From: Candidatus Pelagibacter sp.
Lineage (GTDB): Bacteria > Pseudomonadota > Alphaproteobacteria > Pelagibacterales > Pelagibacteraceae
Direction of reading: 5' to 3'
NCBI GenBank assembly: GCA_002704185.1
Contig: PAFP01000031.1
Coordinates: forward strand, 8,253 to 22,844
DNA length: 14,592 bases
The notes under the pieces were generated by a model. That model was given only the letters and a program-made list of their open reading frames with translations, made no database searches and was not told the DNA's origin. Both the position numbers and the translations under genes were made by a program. Below are positions 8,306-14,592 of this stretch, piece after piece (the stretch's first letter is position 1; every line of letters starts with the position of its first letter).

Positions 8306-8599
8306 ATGATTAAAAAAACTAAATTGTCACCGTCAAAAAAACTATTAAAAATAAGAAAAAATATAGATAGAATTGACTTTAAAATTTTACGTTTGTTAAA
8401 GCAAAGAAGAGAACAAGTTATTCAGATTGTAAAAGTTAAACCTAAAAGTAAAATTGTTGATAAAAAGAGGATTAAGGAGATGATATTTATAAGATGCGAT
8501 AAAGGAAGAAGTATTGGTTTAGAAACTTTTATAGTAAAAAATATATGGATGGCTATGATAAAATCTTTTATCAAGTTAGAAAGAAAAATTTACAAATAG
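8306..8599 (+). CDS. Monofunctional chorismate mutase, AroQ type (alphaproteobacterial clade)
   Basis: A 97-residue, all-helical protein of the AroQ fold, expected to convert chorismate to prephenate for phenylalanine and tyrosine. Visible are I-R-K-N-I-D-R-I-D-F-K-I-L-R-L-L (16-31), the arginines after it (K-Q-R-R-E, 32-36), a lysine block near 43-47, I-V-D-K-K-R (50-55) and I-W-M-A-M-I-K-S-F-I (80-89). These correspond to the three helices and most of the basic active-site residues. The position equal to E. coli Glu52 appears to be isoleucine, a pattern I recall from the alphaproteobacterial monofunctional clade and from the related isochorismate pyruvate lyases, so substrate cannot be fixed from sequence alone. 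It stands alone on the plus strand, diverging from ctaA and ending 4 bases before the rpmG stop, with no room for a terminator. Confidence 0.8.
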   Translation: MIKKTKLSPSKKLLKIRKNIDRIDFKILRLLKQRREQVIQIVKVKPKSKIVDKKRIKEMIFIRCDKGRSIGLETFIVKNIWMAMIKSFIKLERKIYK

Positions 8600-8603
8600 C
8601 TCT

Positions 8604-8795
8604 TTATTTACTATGTGGTGGAAGTTTTTTTTCAACAAACCACTCGTGTTTTTTTGTTGCTGGATTGTATTTTTTAAATTTTAATTTTTCTTTAGCTTTT
8701 TCACCTGCAGTAGGTTTTTTTACATAATAAAAAAATTTACTATCAGGTTTATCTTCAGGTACAAGTCTAACTTTTACGGATGTTTTTTTTGCCAT
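8604..8795 (-). CDS. rpmG: 50S ribosomal protein L33
   Basis: Small basic large-subunit protein, 63 aa. The start M-A-K-K-T-S-V-K-V-R-L-V, the centre F-F-Y-Y-V-K-K, and K-K-Y-N-P-A-T-K-K-H-E-W-F-V-E-K-K-L match L33. It is about eight residues longer than the 55-residue L33 typical of alphaproteobacteria: the loop before F-F-Y is extended, there is a G-E-K-A-K-E-K stretch before K-Y-N-P, and the C-terminus ends P-P-H-S-K. No zinc-binding cysteines are present, as in the cysteine-free L33 form. The ATG overlaps the MerR-family stop by one base (TAATG), placing it as the last gene of the rpmF-plsX-ihfA cluster. Confidence 0.92.
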   Translation of the reverse strand: MAKKTSVKVRLVPEDKPDSKFFYYVKKPTAGEKAKEKLKFKKYNPATKKHEWFVEKKLPPHSK

Positions 8796-9154
8796 TATAA
8801 AATATTTTTCATTTCTTTAATAATTTTCTGAATTTTTAAAATTCGCTCATGATTTATATATAAGTCAATTTTACTGTCAACTTTTGATTTATCATTATTT
8901 TCAACGATTTTTTTTACTTTATTTAATCGCAATCCTTCATCAAATATTAACGTTTTTAAAAAAATAAAGAATTTTACATCATCTTTTGAATAATATCTTC
9001 TTCCTTTATGTAGTATAGAAGGTTTTGCTTTTTTAAAATTCTTTTCCCAAAATCTTATAACGTATGTCTTTTTTTTACCCGTAGCTTTGTCTATTAATCC
9101 TAAAATTTTGCATAACTCACCTATAGACTTAAGCGCGGTATCTCTTTTATTCAT
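8795..9154 (-). CDS. MerR-family transcriptional regulator
   Basis: A 119-residue DNA-binding protein with the MerR winged helix: I-G-E-L-C-K-I-L-G (11-19), the core I-R-F-W-E (33-37), the wing R-R-Y-Y-S-K-D-D-V (52-60), and a second helical pair ending G-L-R-L-N-K-V-K-K-I (74-83). The rest is charged and helical, suitable for dimerisation; no effector domain or metal-binding cysteine pair is seen. An insertion of roughly ten residues (I-D-K-A-T-G-K-K-K-T) precedes the I-R-F-W-E core compared with the usual alphaproteobacterial protein. It overlaps ihfA by 8 bases (ATGAATAA). A MerR-type gene after ihfA is a standing feature of alphaproteobacteria, usually of unknown target. Function beyond DNA binding is not known. 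Confidence 0.88.
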   Translation of the reverse strand: MNKRDTALKSIGELCKILGLIDKATGKKKTYVIRFWEKNFKKAKPSILHKGRRYYSKDDVKFFIFLKTLIFDEGLRLNKVKKIVENNDKSKVDSKIDLYINHERILKIQKIIKEMKNIL

Positions 9155-9455
9155 TATTTGATTGCTTATTAATTTTTTTATTTAGCATTTTAGAAGGTTT
9201 AAAAGTAACAACGTTTCTTGAAATTATATTTGCTAATTCTTTTGTTTTAGGATTTCTTCCAATCCTTGGGGATTTATTTTTCAAATTAAAAGATCCAAAT
9301 AGCGCAATTTTTACTTTATTTTGACTTTCCAATTGTCTTAATAAATGCTCGAATACTGTATCTACTAGTTTTGAGCATTCGCTTTTTGATATGCCTAATT
9401 CTTTATAGACAATATTATACAAATCTTGTCGTGTTATATTTTTATTTTTCTCCAT
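9147..9455 (-). CDS. ihfA: Integration host factor subunit alpha
   Basis: DNA-bending nucleoid protein that works as a heterodimer with IHF-beta. The 102 residues show the HU/IHF pattern: I-T-R-Q-D-L-Y at the N-terminus (7-13), K-V-K-I-A-L-F-G-S-F (47-56), the beta-arm R-I-G-R-N-P-K-T-K-E (64-73) with the proline that wedges into DNA, and V-V-T-F-K-P-S-K-M-L at the end of the core (82-91). Position between plsX and a MerR gene supports the alpha subunit rather than HU or IHF-beta. The ATG at 9455 lies inside the end of plsX (14-base overlap), and the stop lies inside the regulator gene, so expression is coupled on both sides. fabH, usually found between plsX and ihfA, is missing here. Confidence 0.93.
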   Translation of the reverse strand: MEKNKNITRQDLYNIVYKELGISKSECSKLVDTVFEHLLRQLESQNKVKIALFGSFNLKNKSPRIGRNPKTKELANIISRNVVTFKPSKMLNKKINKQSNNE

Positions 9456-10464
9456 TTATAATATTATTTTTAATTTTTTGAATTAAATTACCATTAAGAA
9501 TTTTGTAAGACAATTTAATTGAATTATAAAAAGCATAACCATCCGCACCTCCATGGCTTTTAATAACTGGAGCAGATAATCCTAAAAAAATTGCGCCATT
9601 GTAATTTCTAGGATCTAATCTTTTTTTAATTCTTCTAAAAACATATAAACTTGTAATGTATGATAATTTACTAAACAACGATTTGCTAAATTCATTTTTT
9701 ATTTCAGATGTTATGTAATTCGCTGTTCCCTCAGCGGTTTTGAGCGCAACATTTCCAGTGAATCCATCCGTAACAACAACATCAACTACACCTTTGGTGA
9801 TATCGCTACCTTCTACATATCCAATATAGTCAAACGTAAAATTTTTTTTCATTAATTCTGTATTAGTGTTTTTTAAGGTTTCATTTCCCTTAATTTCTTC
9901 TGAGCCTATATTTAATAAACCTACTTTTGGCTTCGACACACCAAATAAAACAGAAAATAACTGGCTGCCTATTTTTGAAAACTGTATGAAATTTTTTTCA
10001 CTACAGTCAATGTTAGCTCCTAAATCCAAAACAACACTTAAATTATTTTTATTTGGCCATAATGCTGCTAATGCAGGTTTGTCTATTCCATTTACTGTTT
10101 TTAGTATTAATTTAGAAATAACAAGTAGTGCTCCAGTATTACCTGAAGATATAATAATATCACACTTATTTTCTTTAACTGACTCTATAGATCTCCACAT
10201 ACTAGTATCCTTACCTAATTTTATAGATTCTCTAACACTTAATTCATTTGAAATTACATTTTCACAATTAATAACACTTACTCTCTTATCATTTTGAATA
10301 TTAAAATCTTTTAAAACTTTAAATACTTCTTTCGATTTACCGTAAAGTGTAAAGGAGACGTCTGATTTTTTATCTTTTAAAAAAAAACTTAAGCCTTGAA
10401 TAACTTTATAAGGTGAATTATCACCACCCATTGCATCTAACGCAATGTTAAATTTGAAACTCAT
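9442..10464 (-). CDS. plsX: Phosphate acyltransferase PlsX
   Basis: Makes acyl-phosphate from acyl-ACP, the acyl donor used by PlsY to start phospholipid synthesis; a peripheral membrane enzyme. The 340-residue length is normal. Signature segments are A-L-D-A-M-G-G-D (8-15), S-S-G-N-T-G-A-L (106-113), V-V-L-D-L-G-A-N near 144-151, L-L-N-I-G-S-E-E-I-K-G-N near 183-194, and V-V-V-T-D-G-F-T-G-N-V-A-L-K near 228-241. It begins 9 bases after the rpmF stop and overlaps ihfA by 14 bases. The rpmF-plsX link is widely conserved; the usual next gene, fabH, is absent, so the 3-ketoacyl-ACP synthase III step must be encoded elsewhere or done differently. Confidence 0.97.
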   Translation of the reverse strand: MSFKFNIALDAMGGDNSPYKVIQGLSFFLKDKKSDVSFTLYGKSKEVFKVLKDFNIQNDKRVSVINCENVISNELSVRESIKLGKDTSMWRSIESVKENKCDIIISSGNTGALLVISKLILKTVNGIDKPALAALWPNKNNLSVVLDLGANIDCSEKNFIQFSKIGSQLFSVLFGVSKPKVGLLNIGSEEIKGNETLKNTNTELMKKNFTFDYIGYVEGSDITKGVVDVVVTDGFTGNVALKTAEGTANYITSEIKNEFSKSLFSKLSYITSLYVFRRIKKRLDPRNYNGAIFLGLSAPVIKSHGGADGYAFYNSIKLSYKILNGNLIQKIKNNIINGEK

Positions 10465-10473
10465 TAATTAATT

Positions 10474-10650
10474 CTACTTTTGTTTTAAAATTTGTTTGCC
10501 GTTATACATACCAGATTTTATGTCGATATGATGTGATAATCTATAATCACCACTTTTTTTATCTTCAACAATATTTCTAAATTTAACAGCATGGTGAGAT
10601 CTTCTTTTGCCTTTTCTGGATACAGATGTTTTGCGTTTTGGGACTGCCAT
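10474..10650 (-). CDS. rpmF: 50S ribosomal protein L32
   Basis: Small large-subunit protein, 58 aa from the ATG at 10650. An in-frame ATG further upstream (10692) would add 14 residues not found in L32, whereas M-A-V-P-K-R-K-T-S is the standard N-terminus, so the inner start is chosen. The remainder ([10 protein letters not shown], then [14 protein letters not shown] and G-M-Y-N-G-K-Q-I-L) is the alphaproteobacterial form, in which the zinc-ribbon cysteines of most bacterial L32 proteins are replaced. It heads the minus-strand series to plsX, ihfA, merR and rpmG, with the gap to the divergent bamE as its likely promoter region. Confidence 0.95.
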   Translation of the reverse strand: MAVPKRKTSVSRKGKRRSHHAVKFRNIVEDKKSGDYRLSHHIDIKSGMYNGKQILKQK

Positions 10651-10758
10651 AAGGACTGTGTTGATATCATTAATGTTTTTTAAATCAACCAATTTTTAAC
10701 GTATTTAGCAATAATTTTAGAAAATTCTTTATTTTTATTAATTTTATATTAATCTTAC
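10651..10758. promoter_or_regulatory. Divergent intergenic region between rpmF and bamE
   Basis: This 108-base, very A+T-rich gap is the only clearly divergent space outside the 27 bases between ctaA and the chorismate mutase gene, so it should hold promoters for both sides. On the plus strand TATATT (10745-10750) is a possible -10 box, but it lies only 8 bases before the first bamE ATG and no good -35 is seen. On the minus strand TTGGTT (10692-10687) and TGATAT (10669-10664) are 17 bases apart and could serve rpmF, but both match the consensus weakly. No hairpin, riboswitch or small ORF was recognised. Confidence 0.35.
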
Positions 10759-11238
10759 ATGTTTATTATGAAATTTTTAAACGTACTAATTATATTTATG
10801 TTTATTTTTAGTTGCGCTTCTTTTGATAAACCAACAAAGCTACATGGTATAAAAAATATTGATTTAAAATTAAGCAAGATTAAGATTGATTATTCGAATA
10901 AAAACGATGTTTTAAAAATAATGGGTTATCAGCCTTTAATTGATCCATTTGATAATAACCTTTGGAGTTATTATGAGATTGTGATTGAGAAAAGTAAACT
11001 TGGCAAAAACAAATTCAAGAAAAATAATGTTATATCTATTAAATTTAATTCAAAGGGAATTGTAAAAATGATTAATAATTACGATTTAAATGATATGCAA
11101 AATGTTAAATTCTCTGAGAAAAAAACTAAAAGCTTTGCATTAGATGAGTCTGTGATTACGAAAATACTAAATTCTTCACGTAAAAGACTTGAAAGATCTA
11201 AAAATAAAGATGATAATTTTACGCCGTTTCCAAAATAA
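10759..11238 (+). CDS. bamE: BamE-like (SmpA/OmlA family) outer-membrane lipoprotein
   Basis: Likely lipoprotein subunit of the outer-membrane protein assembly (BAM) complex. The N-terminus is a lipoprotein signal: M-K-F-L-N-V-L-I-I-F-M-F-I-F-S-C, with the acylated cysteine at residue 19 counted from the first ATG. A second ATG at 10768 gives a tidier signal peptide with lysine at position 2 and may be the true start. The BamE fold signature follows: N-K-N-D-V-L-K-I-M-G-Y-Q-P (48-60), then D-N-N-L-W-S-Y-Y-E (65-73) and a strand I-S-I-K-F-N (92-97). The C-terminal 40 residues are lysine-rich and low in conservation. In alphaproteobacteria an OmlA/BamE gene commonly stands divergent to the plsX cluster, as here. 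It ends 3 bases from the hppA stop, with no terminator space. The overall match is moderate. Confidence 0.8.
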   Translation: MFIMKFLNVLIIFMFIFSCASFDKPTKLHGIKNIDLKLSKIKIDYSNKNDVLKIMGYQPLIDPFDNNLWSYYEIVIEKSKLGKNKFKKNNVISIKFNSKGIVKMINNYDLNDMQNVKFSEKKTKSFALDESVITKILNSSRKRLERSKNKDDNFTPFPK

Positions 11239-11241
11239 TAT

Positions 11242-13341
11242 TTAATGTGCAATTATCGCAAGCAATAACAATGCTACAATATTAGTAATTTTTATCATTG
11301 GATTGACTGCGGGGCCAGCGGTATCTTTGTATGGATCTCCTACTGTATCGCCGGTTACAGCCGCTTTGTGAGCTTCTGATCCTTTTCCACCGAAGTTACC
11401 GTCTTCAATATATTTTTTTGCATTATCCCAAGCACCGCCGCCTGCTGTCATTGAAATTGCCACAAATAAGCCTGTTATTATAACGCCTAACAACATGGCA
11501 CCTAAAGAGGATAATGCTGCAACCTGTCCAGCTATTAAGTAAATAATAAAGTATAACGCTACTGGAGATAATACTGGCAATAAAGATGGAACAACCATTT
11601 CTTTAATAGCTGCTTTCGTTAATAAGTCTACTGCTGTTTTGTAATCTGGCTTTTCAGTGCCTTTCATGATTCCCGGCATCTCTTTAAATTGCCTACGAAC
11701 TTCATTAACTACTGAGCCTCCTGCTCTGCCTACTGCTTGCATTCCCATTGAGCCAAATAAATAAGGCAATAAACCTCCTAATAATAATCCAACTACAACA
11801 TAGGGATTGGTTAGATCAAAGTTCACTTCTACACCACTTAGTGAGGAATTAGGGTCTTTAGAAAAAAATTTAATATCTTCTGTATAAGCAGCAAACAGAA
11901 CTAATGCTCCTAATCCAGCAGATCCGATAGCGTAACCTTTTGTTACAGCTTTAGTTGTATTTCCAACTGCGTCTAATGCATCGGTAGTTTTTCTTACATC
12001 ATCTGGTAGGTTTGACATCTCAGCTATTCCACCAGCGTTATCAGTAACAGGCCCATATGCATCAAGTGCTACGACCATACCTGCTAAAGCTAACATTGTA
12101 GTTACAGCAATCGCAATTCCAAATAAGCCAGCTAATAAATAAGTAGAGATTATACCTGCAACAATTATTATTGCAGGAACAGCAGTTGCTTCCATAGAAA
12201 TCGCTAAGCCTTGTATAACATTTGTTCCATGACCCGTAGTTGAAGACTGTGCAACAGACTTGACAGGCCTGTAGTTTGTTCCGGTATAATACTCAGTAAT
12301 CCATATAATTAAACCAGTGATAATTAAACCTATCAGACCACATAAATACAAATCAAGACCTGTGAAGCTGTTTTGATTAACTTTAAAATTTTTATCTAAA
12401 CCAATAACTAAATCTGTCAGGGGGTATAATAGTATTAGAGACAAAATTGCAGTAACTATAAATCCTTTATATAATGCGCCCATAATATTTTGGCTTTTAC
12501 CTAGTTTGACAAAATATGTTCCAATTATTGAAGTTAAGATGCAAATACCCCCAATAGTTAAAGGGTAAATCATCATATTTAAATCGTTTGGAAAAAATAT
12601 CGATGAAAGAACCATCGTAGCTACGATAGTGACAGCATAAGTCTCAAAAAGATCAGCTGCCATACCTGCACAATCACCTACATTATCTCCAACATTGTCT
12701 GCTATAACAGCGGGATTTCTAGGATCGTCTTCAGGTATTCCTGCTTCTACTTTACCAACAAGATCTGCTCCAACATCGGCGCCTTTTGTAAAAATACCTC
12801 CACCAAGCCTAGCAAAAATAGATATTAGAGAGGCCCCAAAACCTAAAGCTACTAAAGCATTCACTATCTCTCGTTCTTCAATGTTAAACTTGATCAACAT
12901 GAAATAATAAACTGCAATAGATAACAAAGCTAAACCAGCCACTAACATTCCTGTAATTGCACCTGATTTAAAAGCAATTCTTAATCCGCTATCTAAACTG
13001 GTTCTTGAAGCTTCAGCAGTTCTTACATTTGCTTGTACAGAAATTAACATGCCAACATAACCAGCTACTCCAGATAATAAAGCTCCGATAATATACCCAA
13101 GTCCAACCCAAATTGAAAAAAGGAAGCTGATAAATATAAGTACAACAAAACCTACAATAGCAATTGTTTTATATTGTCTATTTAAGTAAGCTTTAGCGCC
13201 TATTTGAATTGCTAGCGCAATCTCTTGCATTTTATCATTTCCAGCATTAGCTGATAGTATTTGCTTACTGGATATTGCCCCATATAAGATAGATACAAAA
13301 CCACATAAAATCACCAGTAAAAGTATTGTTTCAGGACTCAT
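11242..13341 (-). CDS. hppA: Membrane-bound proton-pumping pyrophosphatase, K+-independent type
   Basis: Couples hydrolysis of pyrophosphate to proton export across the inner membrane, saving energy from biosynthetic pyrophosphate. At 699 aa with about 16 hydrophobic segments it has full length. The substrate and metal site is complete: [17 protein letters not shown] (181-197), [20 protein letters not shown] (204-223), and the C-terminal G-G-A-W-D-N-A-K-K and [10 protein letters not shown] blocks. The motif G-N-T-T-K-A (460-465) has Lys464 where K+-dependent enzymes have alanine, so potassium independence is expected from established family rules. Its codon composition is less A+T-biased at the protein level, with many Gly and Ala, as expected for a conserved pump. 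It follows nusB after 57 bases. Confidence 0.98.
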   Translation of the reverse strand: MSPETILLLVILCGFVSILYGAISSKQILSANAGNDKMQEIALAIQIGAKAYLNRQYKTIAIVGFVVLIFISFLFSIWVGLGYIIGALLSGVAGYVGMLISVQANVRTAEASRTSLDSGLRIAFKSGAITGMLVAGLALLSIAVYYFMLIKFNIEEREIVNALVALGFGASLISIFARLGGGIFTKGADVGADLVGKVEAGIPEDDPRNPAVIADNVGDNVGDCAGMAADLFETYAVTIVATMVLSSIFFPNDLNMMIYPLTIGGICILTSIIGTYFVKLGKSQNIMGALYKGFIVTAILSLILLYPLTDLVIGLDKNFKVNQNSFTGLDLYLCGLIGLIITGLIIWITEYYTGTNYRPVKSVAQSSTTGHGTNVIQGLAISMEATAVPAIIIVAGIISTYLLAGLFGIAIAVTTMLALAGMVVALDAYGPVTDNAGGIAEMSNLPDDVRKTTDALDAVGNTTKAVTKGYAIGSAGLGALVLFAAYTEDIKFFSKDPNSSLSGVEVNFDLTNPYVVVGLLLGGLLPYLFGSMGMQAVGRAGGSVVNEVRRQFKEMPGIMKGTEKPDYKTAVDLLTKAAIKEMVVPSLLPVLSPVALYFIIYLIAGQVAALSSLGAMLLGVIITGLFVAISMTAGGGAWDNAKKYIEDGNFGGKGSEAHKAAVTGDTVGDPYKDTAGPAVNPMIKITNIVALLLLAIIAH

Positions 13342-13398
13342 TATAGTTAAAGCGCCTTGATGCCAAAAATTAATTAAAAATGCAACTATTTAAATATA

Positions 13399-13773
13399 TT
13401 ATTGAGATTTATAAACAGAGTCTAGTATAGCATTTACTAGCTTTTTTTGATTAGTGTCATAAAATCTGGCTGTAACATTCAAATATTCATCAATTACTAC
13501 CTTTGAGGGAGTCTTTTTAACATAACATAGTTCATAAATTGAAGCTTTAAGAATTATTTTAAGCAAAAGATCAATATTGTTAAAATTAATTTTTGTGTTG
13601 TCGAGATGCTTCTTAAGTATTTTTTCTAAATCGATTTCTCTTTCAAAGTAGGCATAAAAAATCTTTTTTATATATCTTATATAAGGATGTTTCTTAAATT
13701 TTATATCTTTATTAGAACTTGTAATCTTTTCATAAATTTTTTGAACAATTATAAGTCTTATTTGTTCATACAT
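13399..13773 (-). CDS. nusB: Transcription antitermination factor NusB, shortened N-terminus
   Basis: All-helical protein that with S10 (NusE) binds boxA RNA for rRNA antitermination. The C-terminal half is clear: N-N-I-D-L-L-L-K-I-I-L-K-A-S-I-Y-E-L, then T-P-S-K-V-V-I-D-E-Y-L-N-V-T-A-R-F-Y, and V-N-A-I-L-D near the end. At 124 aa it is shorter than most NusB. The N-terminus (M-Y-E-Q-I-R-L-I-I-V-Q-K-I-Y) aligns with the usual R-R-x-A-R-x-x-A-V-Q-x-L-Y helix but lacks most of the arginines. The start cannot lie further upstream, because the ribH stop codon is in the same frame two codons before the ATG. The order ribH-nusB is standard. NusB is far the best fit; the reduced RNA-binding start is the odd point. 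Confidence 0.87.
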   Translation of the reverse strand: MYEQIRLIIVQKIYEKITSSNKDIKFKKHPYIRYIKKIFYAYFEREIDLEKILKKHLDNTKINFNNIDLLLKIILKASIYELCYVKKTPSKVVIDEYLNVTARFYDTNQKKLVNAILDSVYKSQ

Positions 13774-13776
13774 AAT

Positions 13777-14187
13777 TTAAATGTTTTTTAAAACTGAAAT
13801 AGCTGCAGTGGTTGCTTCTACCCCCTTATTTTTTTTAAATGAGGATCTTTCTGTCGCTTGTTTTTTATTTAAACTAGTAATTATTCCAAATCCAATTGGA
13901 CACTCATATTTTATAGATAAATATGAAATTGATTTGATTATTGAGTTAGATAAAAGAGAAAAATGTGGAGTTTGACCTTTAATTATGCATCCAAGAACGA
14001 CACATAAATTATACTTTTTTTTTTTTAATAAAATATTGATTAATTGAGGAATTTCAAAACACCCAGACACAGATTTTATGTCATATTTAATTTTATTTTT
14101 TTTAAGAATTTTAATTGATCCATTAACTAGACTTTTAGAAATTTCAGGATAATAATCAGAATAAACTAGTAAACATTTTTTTTTCAT
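13777..14187 (-). CDS. ribH: 6,7-dimethyl-8-ribityllumazine synthase
   Basis: Penultimate step of riboflavin synthesis, joining the dihydroxybutanone phosphate made by RibB with the pyrimidine intermediate. The 136 residues are slightly short but complete: V-S-G-C-F-E-I-P (40-47) binds substrate, G-C-I-I-K-G-Q-T-P-H-F (66-76) carries the catalytic histidine, then P-I-G-F-G-I-I-T near 97-104 and N-K-G-V-E-A-T near 119-125. A run of 12 adenines in the coding strand (14015-14026) encodes K-K-K-K without breaking the frame. The start is 5 bases after the ribBA stop and the end 3 bases before nusB, so the three genes form one tight unit. Confidence 0.96.
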   Translation of the reverse strand: MKKKCLLVYSDYYPEISKSLVNGSIKILKKNKIKYDIKSVSGCFEIPQLINILLKKKKYNLCVVLGCIIKGQTPHFSLLSNSIIKSISYLSIKYECPIGFGIITSLNKKQATERSSFKKNKGVEATTAAISVLKNI

Positions 14188-14192
14188 ATTAT

Positions 14193-14592
14193 TTATATAA
14201 TTTCTTGTTTTTTTATTTTTATACCAAAACCCTCTAATCCGATAACTGTTTTTTTTGATTTAGTTACTAAAATCATAGTTTTAATTTTTAATTTATTAAG
14301 AATTTGTGCACCCACACCATAATCTCTTAATTTAGAATTTTTGTAAATTTCATTTTTATTGTAGTTTATGATTTTGGGTAAATCAGAGAAATCGCTTTCT
14401 TTAATTATTATAATTACACTTGGTTTATAATTTGATAATAATTTAATAGAATTCTTAATCTCATTAGAAATATTTTTGCTTGTAAAAATATCTAAAGAAT
14501 TAGAAGATAATACTCTAACCTTCGGTATTAAATTTTTTTTTAAATCTCCATTTACAATTGCTAAATGCTGTTTATTATCTAGTATATTTTCA
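14193..14592 (-). CDS. ribBA: RibBA C-terminal part: degenerate GTP cyclohydrolase II domain (partial)
   Basis: The last 132 residues of a gene that enters from beyond the window; stop TAA at 14193-14195. The end L-R-D-Y-G-V-G-A-Q-I-L-N-K-L, then V-T-K-S-K-K-T-V-I-G-L-E-G-F-G-I-K-I is the C-terminal signature of the GTP cyclohydrolase II fold. The expected zinc cysteines after the V-R-V-x-S position and the R-Q-E-G-R-G-I-G-L active-site loop are missing; the matching region reads L-S-S-N-S-L-D-I-F-T-S-K and I-I-I-I-K-E-S-D-F-S-D. This fits the alphaproteobacterial RibBA-like proteins in which only the N-terminal RibB (dihydroxybutanone phosphate synthase) half is active. That half lies outside the window, so its presence is inferred from the family and from ribH next door. 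Confidence 0.88.
   Translation of the reverse strand, partial: ENILDNKQHLAIVNGDLKKNLIPKVRVLSSNSLDIFTSKNISNEIKNSIKLLSNYKPSVIIIIKESDFSDLPKIINYNKNEIYKNSKLRDYGVGAQILNKLKIKTMILVTKSKKTVIGLEGFGIKIKKQEII

Noticed and set aside
8612..8645. Possible terminator hairpin (GTGGT...ACCAC around a T-run) near the end of rpmG
   Set aside because: The stem is only five base pairs with a loop of about 20, the T-run lies in the loop, and the whole element is inside coding sequence.
9866..10297. Open frame of 143 codons on the plus strand opposite plsX
   Set aside because: It is the antisense shadow of a well-supported plsX; its translation shows no recognisable domain. The same applies to the plus-strand frame at 4372-4743 opposite hom.
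10651..10692. Longer L32 beginning at an ATG 14 codons upstream
   Set aside because: The extra residues do not belong to L32, and the standard M-A-V-P-K-R start is present at 10650.
13338..13343. TATAAT at the hppA start as a -10 promoter box
   Set aside because: It overlaps the ATG, so transcription would begin inside the gene; the spacing to the TTGGCA upstream is also only 15 bases.
1..14592. tRNA genes, mobile elements, CRISPR arrays, or defence or secondary-metabolite clusters
   Set aside because: No tRNA T-loop consensus, direct-repeat array, transposase motif or unfamiliar gene cluster was seen on either strand; all sizeable genes belong to known core families.

Overview
The window is a densely packed, strongly A+T-rich stretch of core chromosome. 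It most likely comes from a streamlined alphaproteobacterium of the SAR11/Pelagibacterales kind. The supporting evidence is the base composition, very short or overlapping gene junctions, and alphaproteobacterial signatures: a short prolyl-tRNA synthetase without the editing insert, DUF1467 next to proS, a cysteine-less ribosomal protein L32, the order rplM-rpsI-argC, and a COX15-type heme A synthase. The exact clade is inferred; no 16S gene is present. No tRNA, rRNA, mobile element, CRISPR array, phage gene or defence gene was found, and no gap between genes exceeds about 110 bp.

Layout. (1) From 8278 down to 1, all on the minus strand, run ctaA, rplM, rpsI, argC, hom, a DUF1467 membrane protein, proS, lolE, lolD and the 5' part of dnaE. 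From argC onward nearly every junction overlaps or abuts, so the genes are probably co-transcribed and translationally coupled. (2) A lone plus-strand chorismate mutase (8306-8599) starts 27 bp from the start of ctaA and ends 4 bp from the end of rpmG. (3) From 10650 down to 8604, on the minus strand, lie rpmF, plsX, ihfA, a MerR-family regulator and rpmG. plsX overlaps ihfA directly, with no fabH between them. (4) A lone plus-strand BamE-like lipoprotein gene (10759-11238) ends 3 bp from the end of hppA. (5) From 14592 down to 11242, on the minus strand, lie the 3' part of ribBA, ribH, nusB and hppA.

The genes serve translation (L13, S9, L32, L33, ProRS), replication (DnaE), envelope biogenesis (LolDE lipoprotein export, BamE, PlsX phospholipid priming), energy (heme A for cytochrome oxidase, proton-pumping pyrophosphatase), amino-acid synthesis (ArgC, Hom, chorismate mutase), riboflavin synthesis (RibBA, RibH) and regulation (NusB, IHF-alpha, MerR).

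I found no convincing new multi-gene system. The most interesting points are local. argC is split by a frameshift exactly at a run of 13 adenines while both halves stay well conserved. fabH is missing from the plsX-ihfA junction. The GTP-cyclohydrolase-like end of RibBA has lost its catalytic motifs. NusB has lost most of its arginine-rich RNA-binding start.
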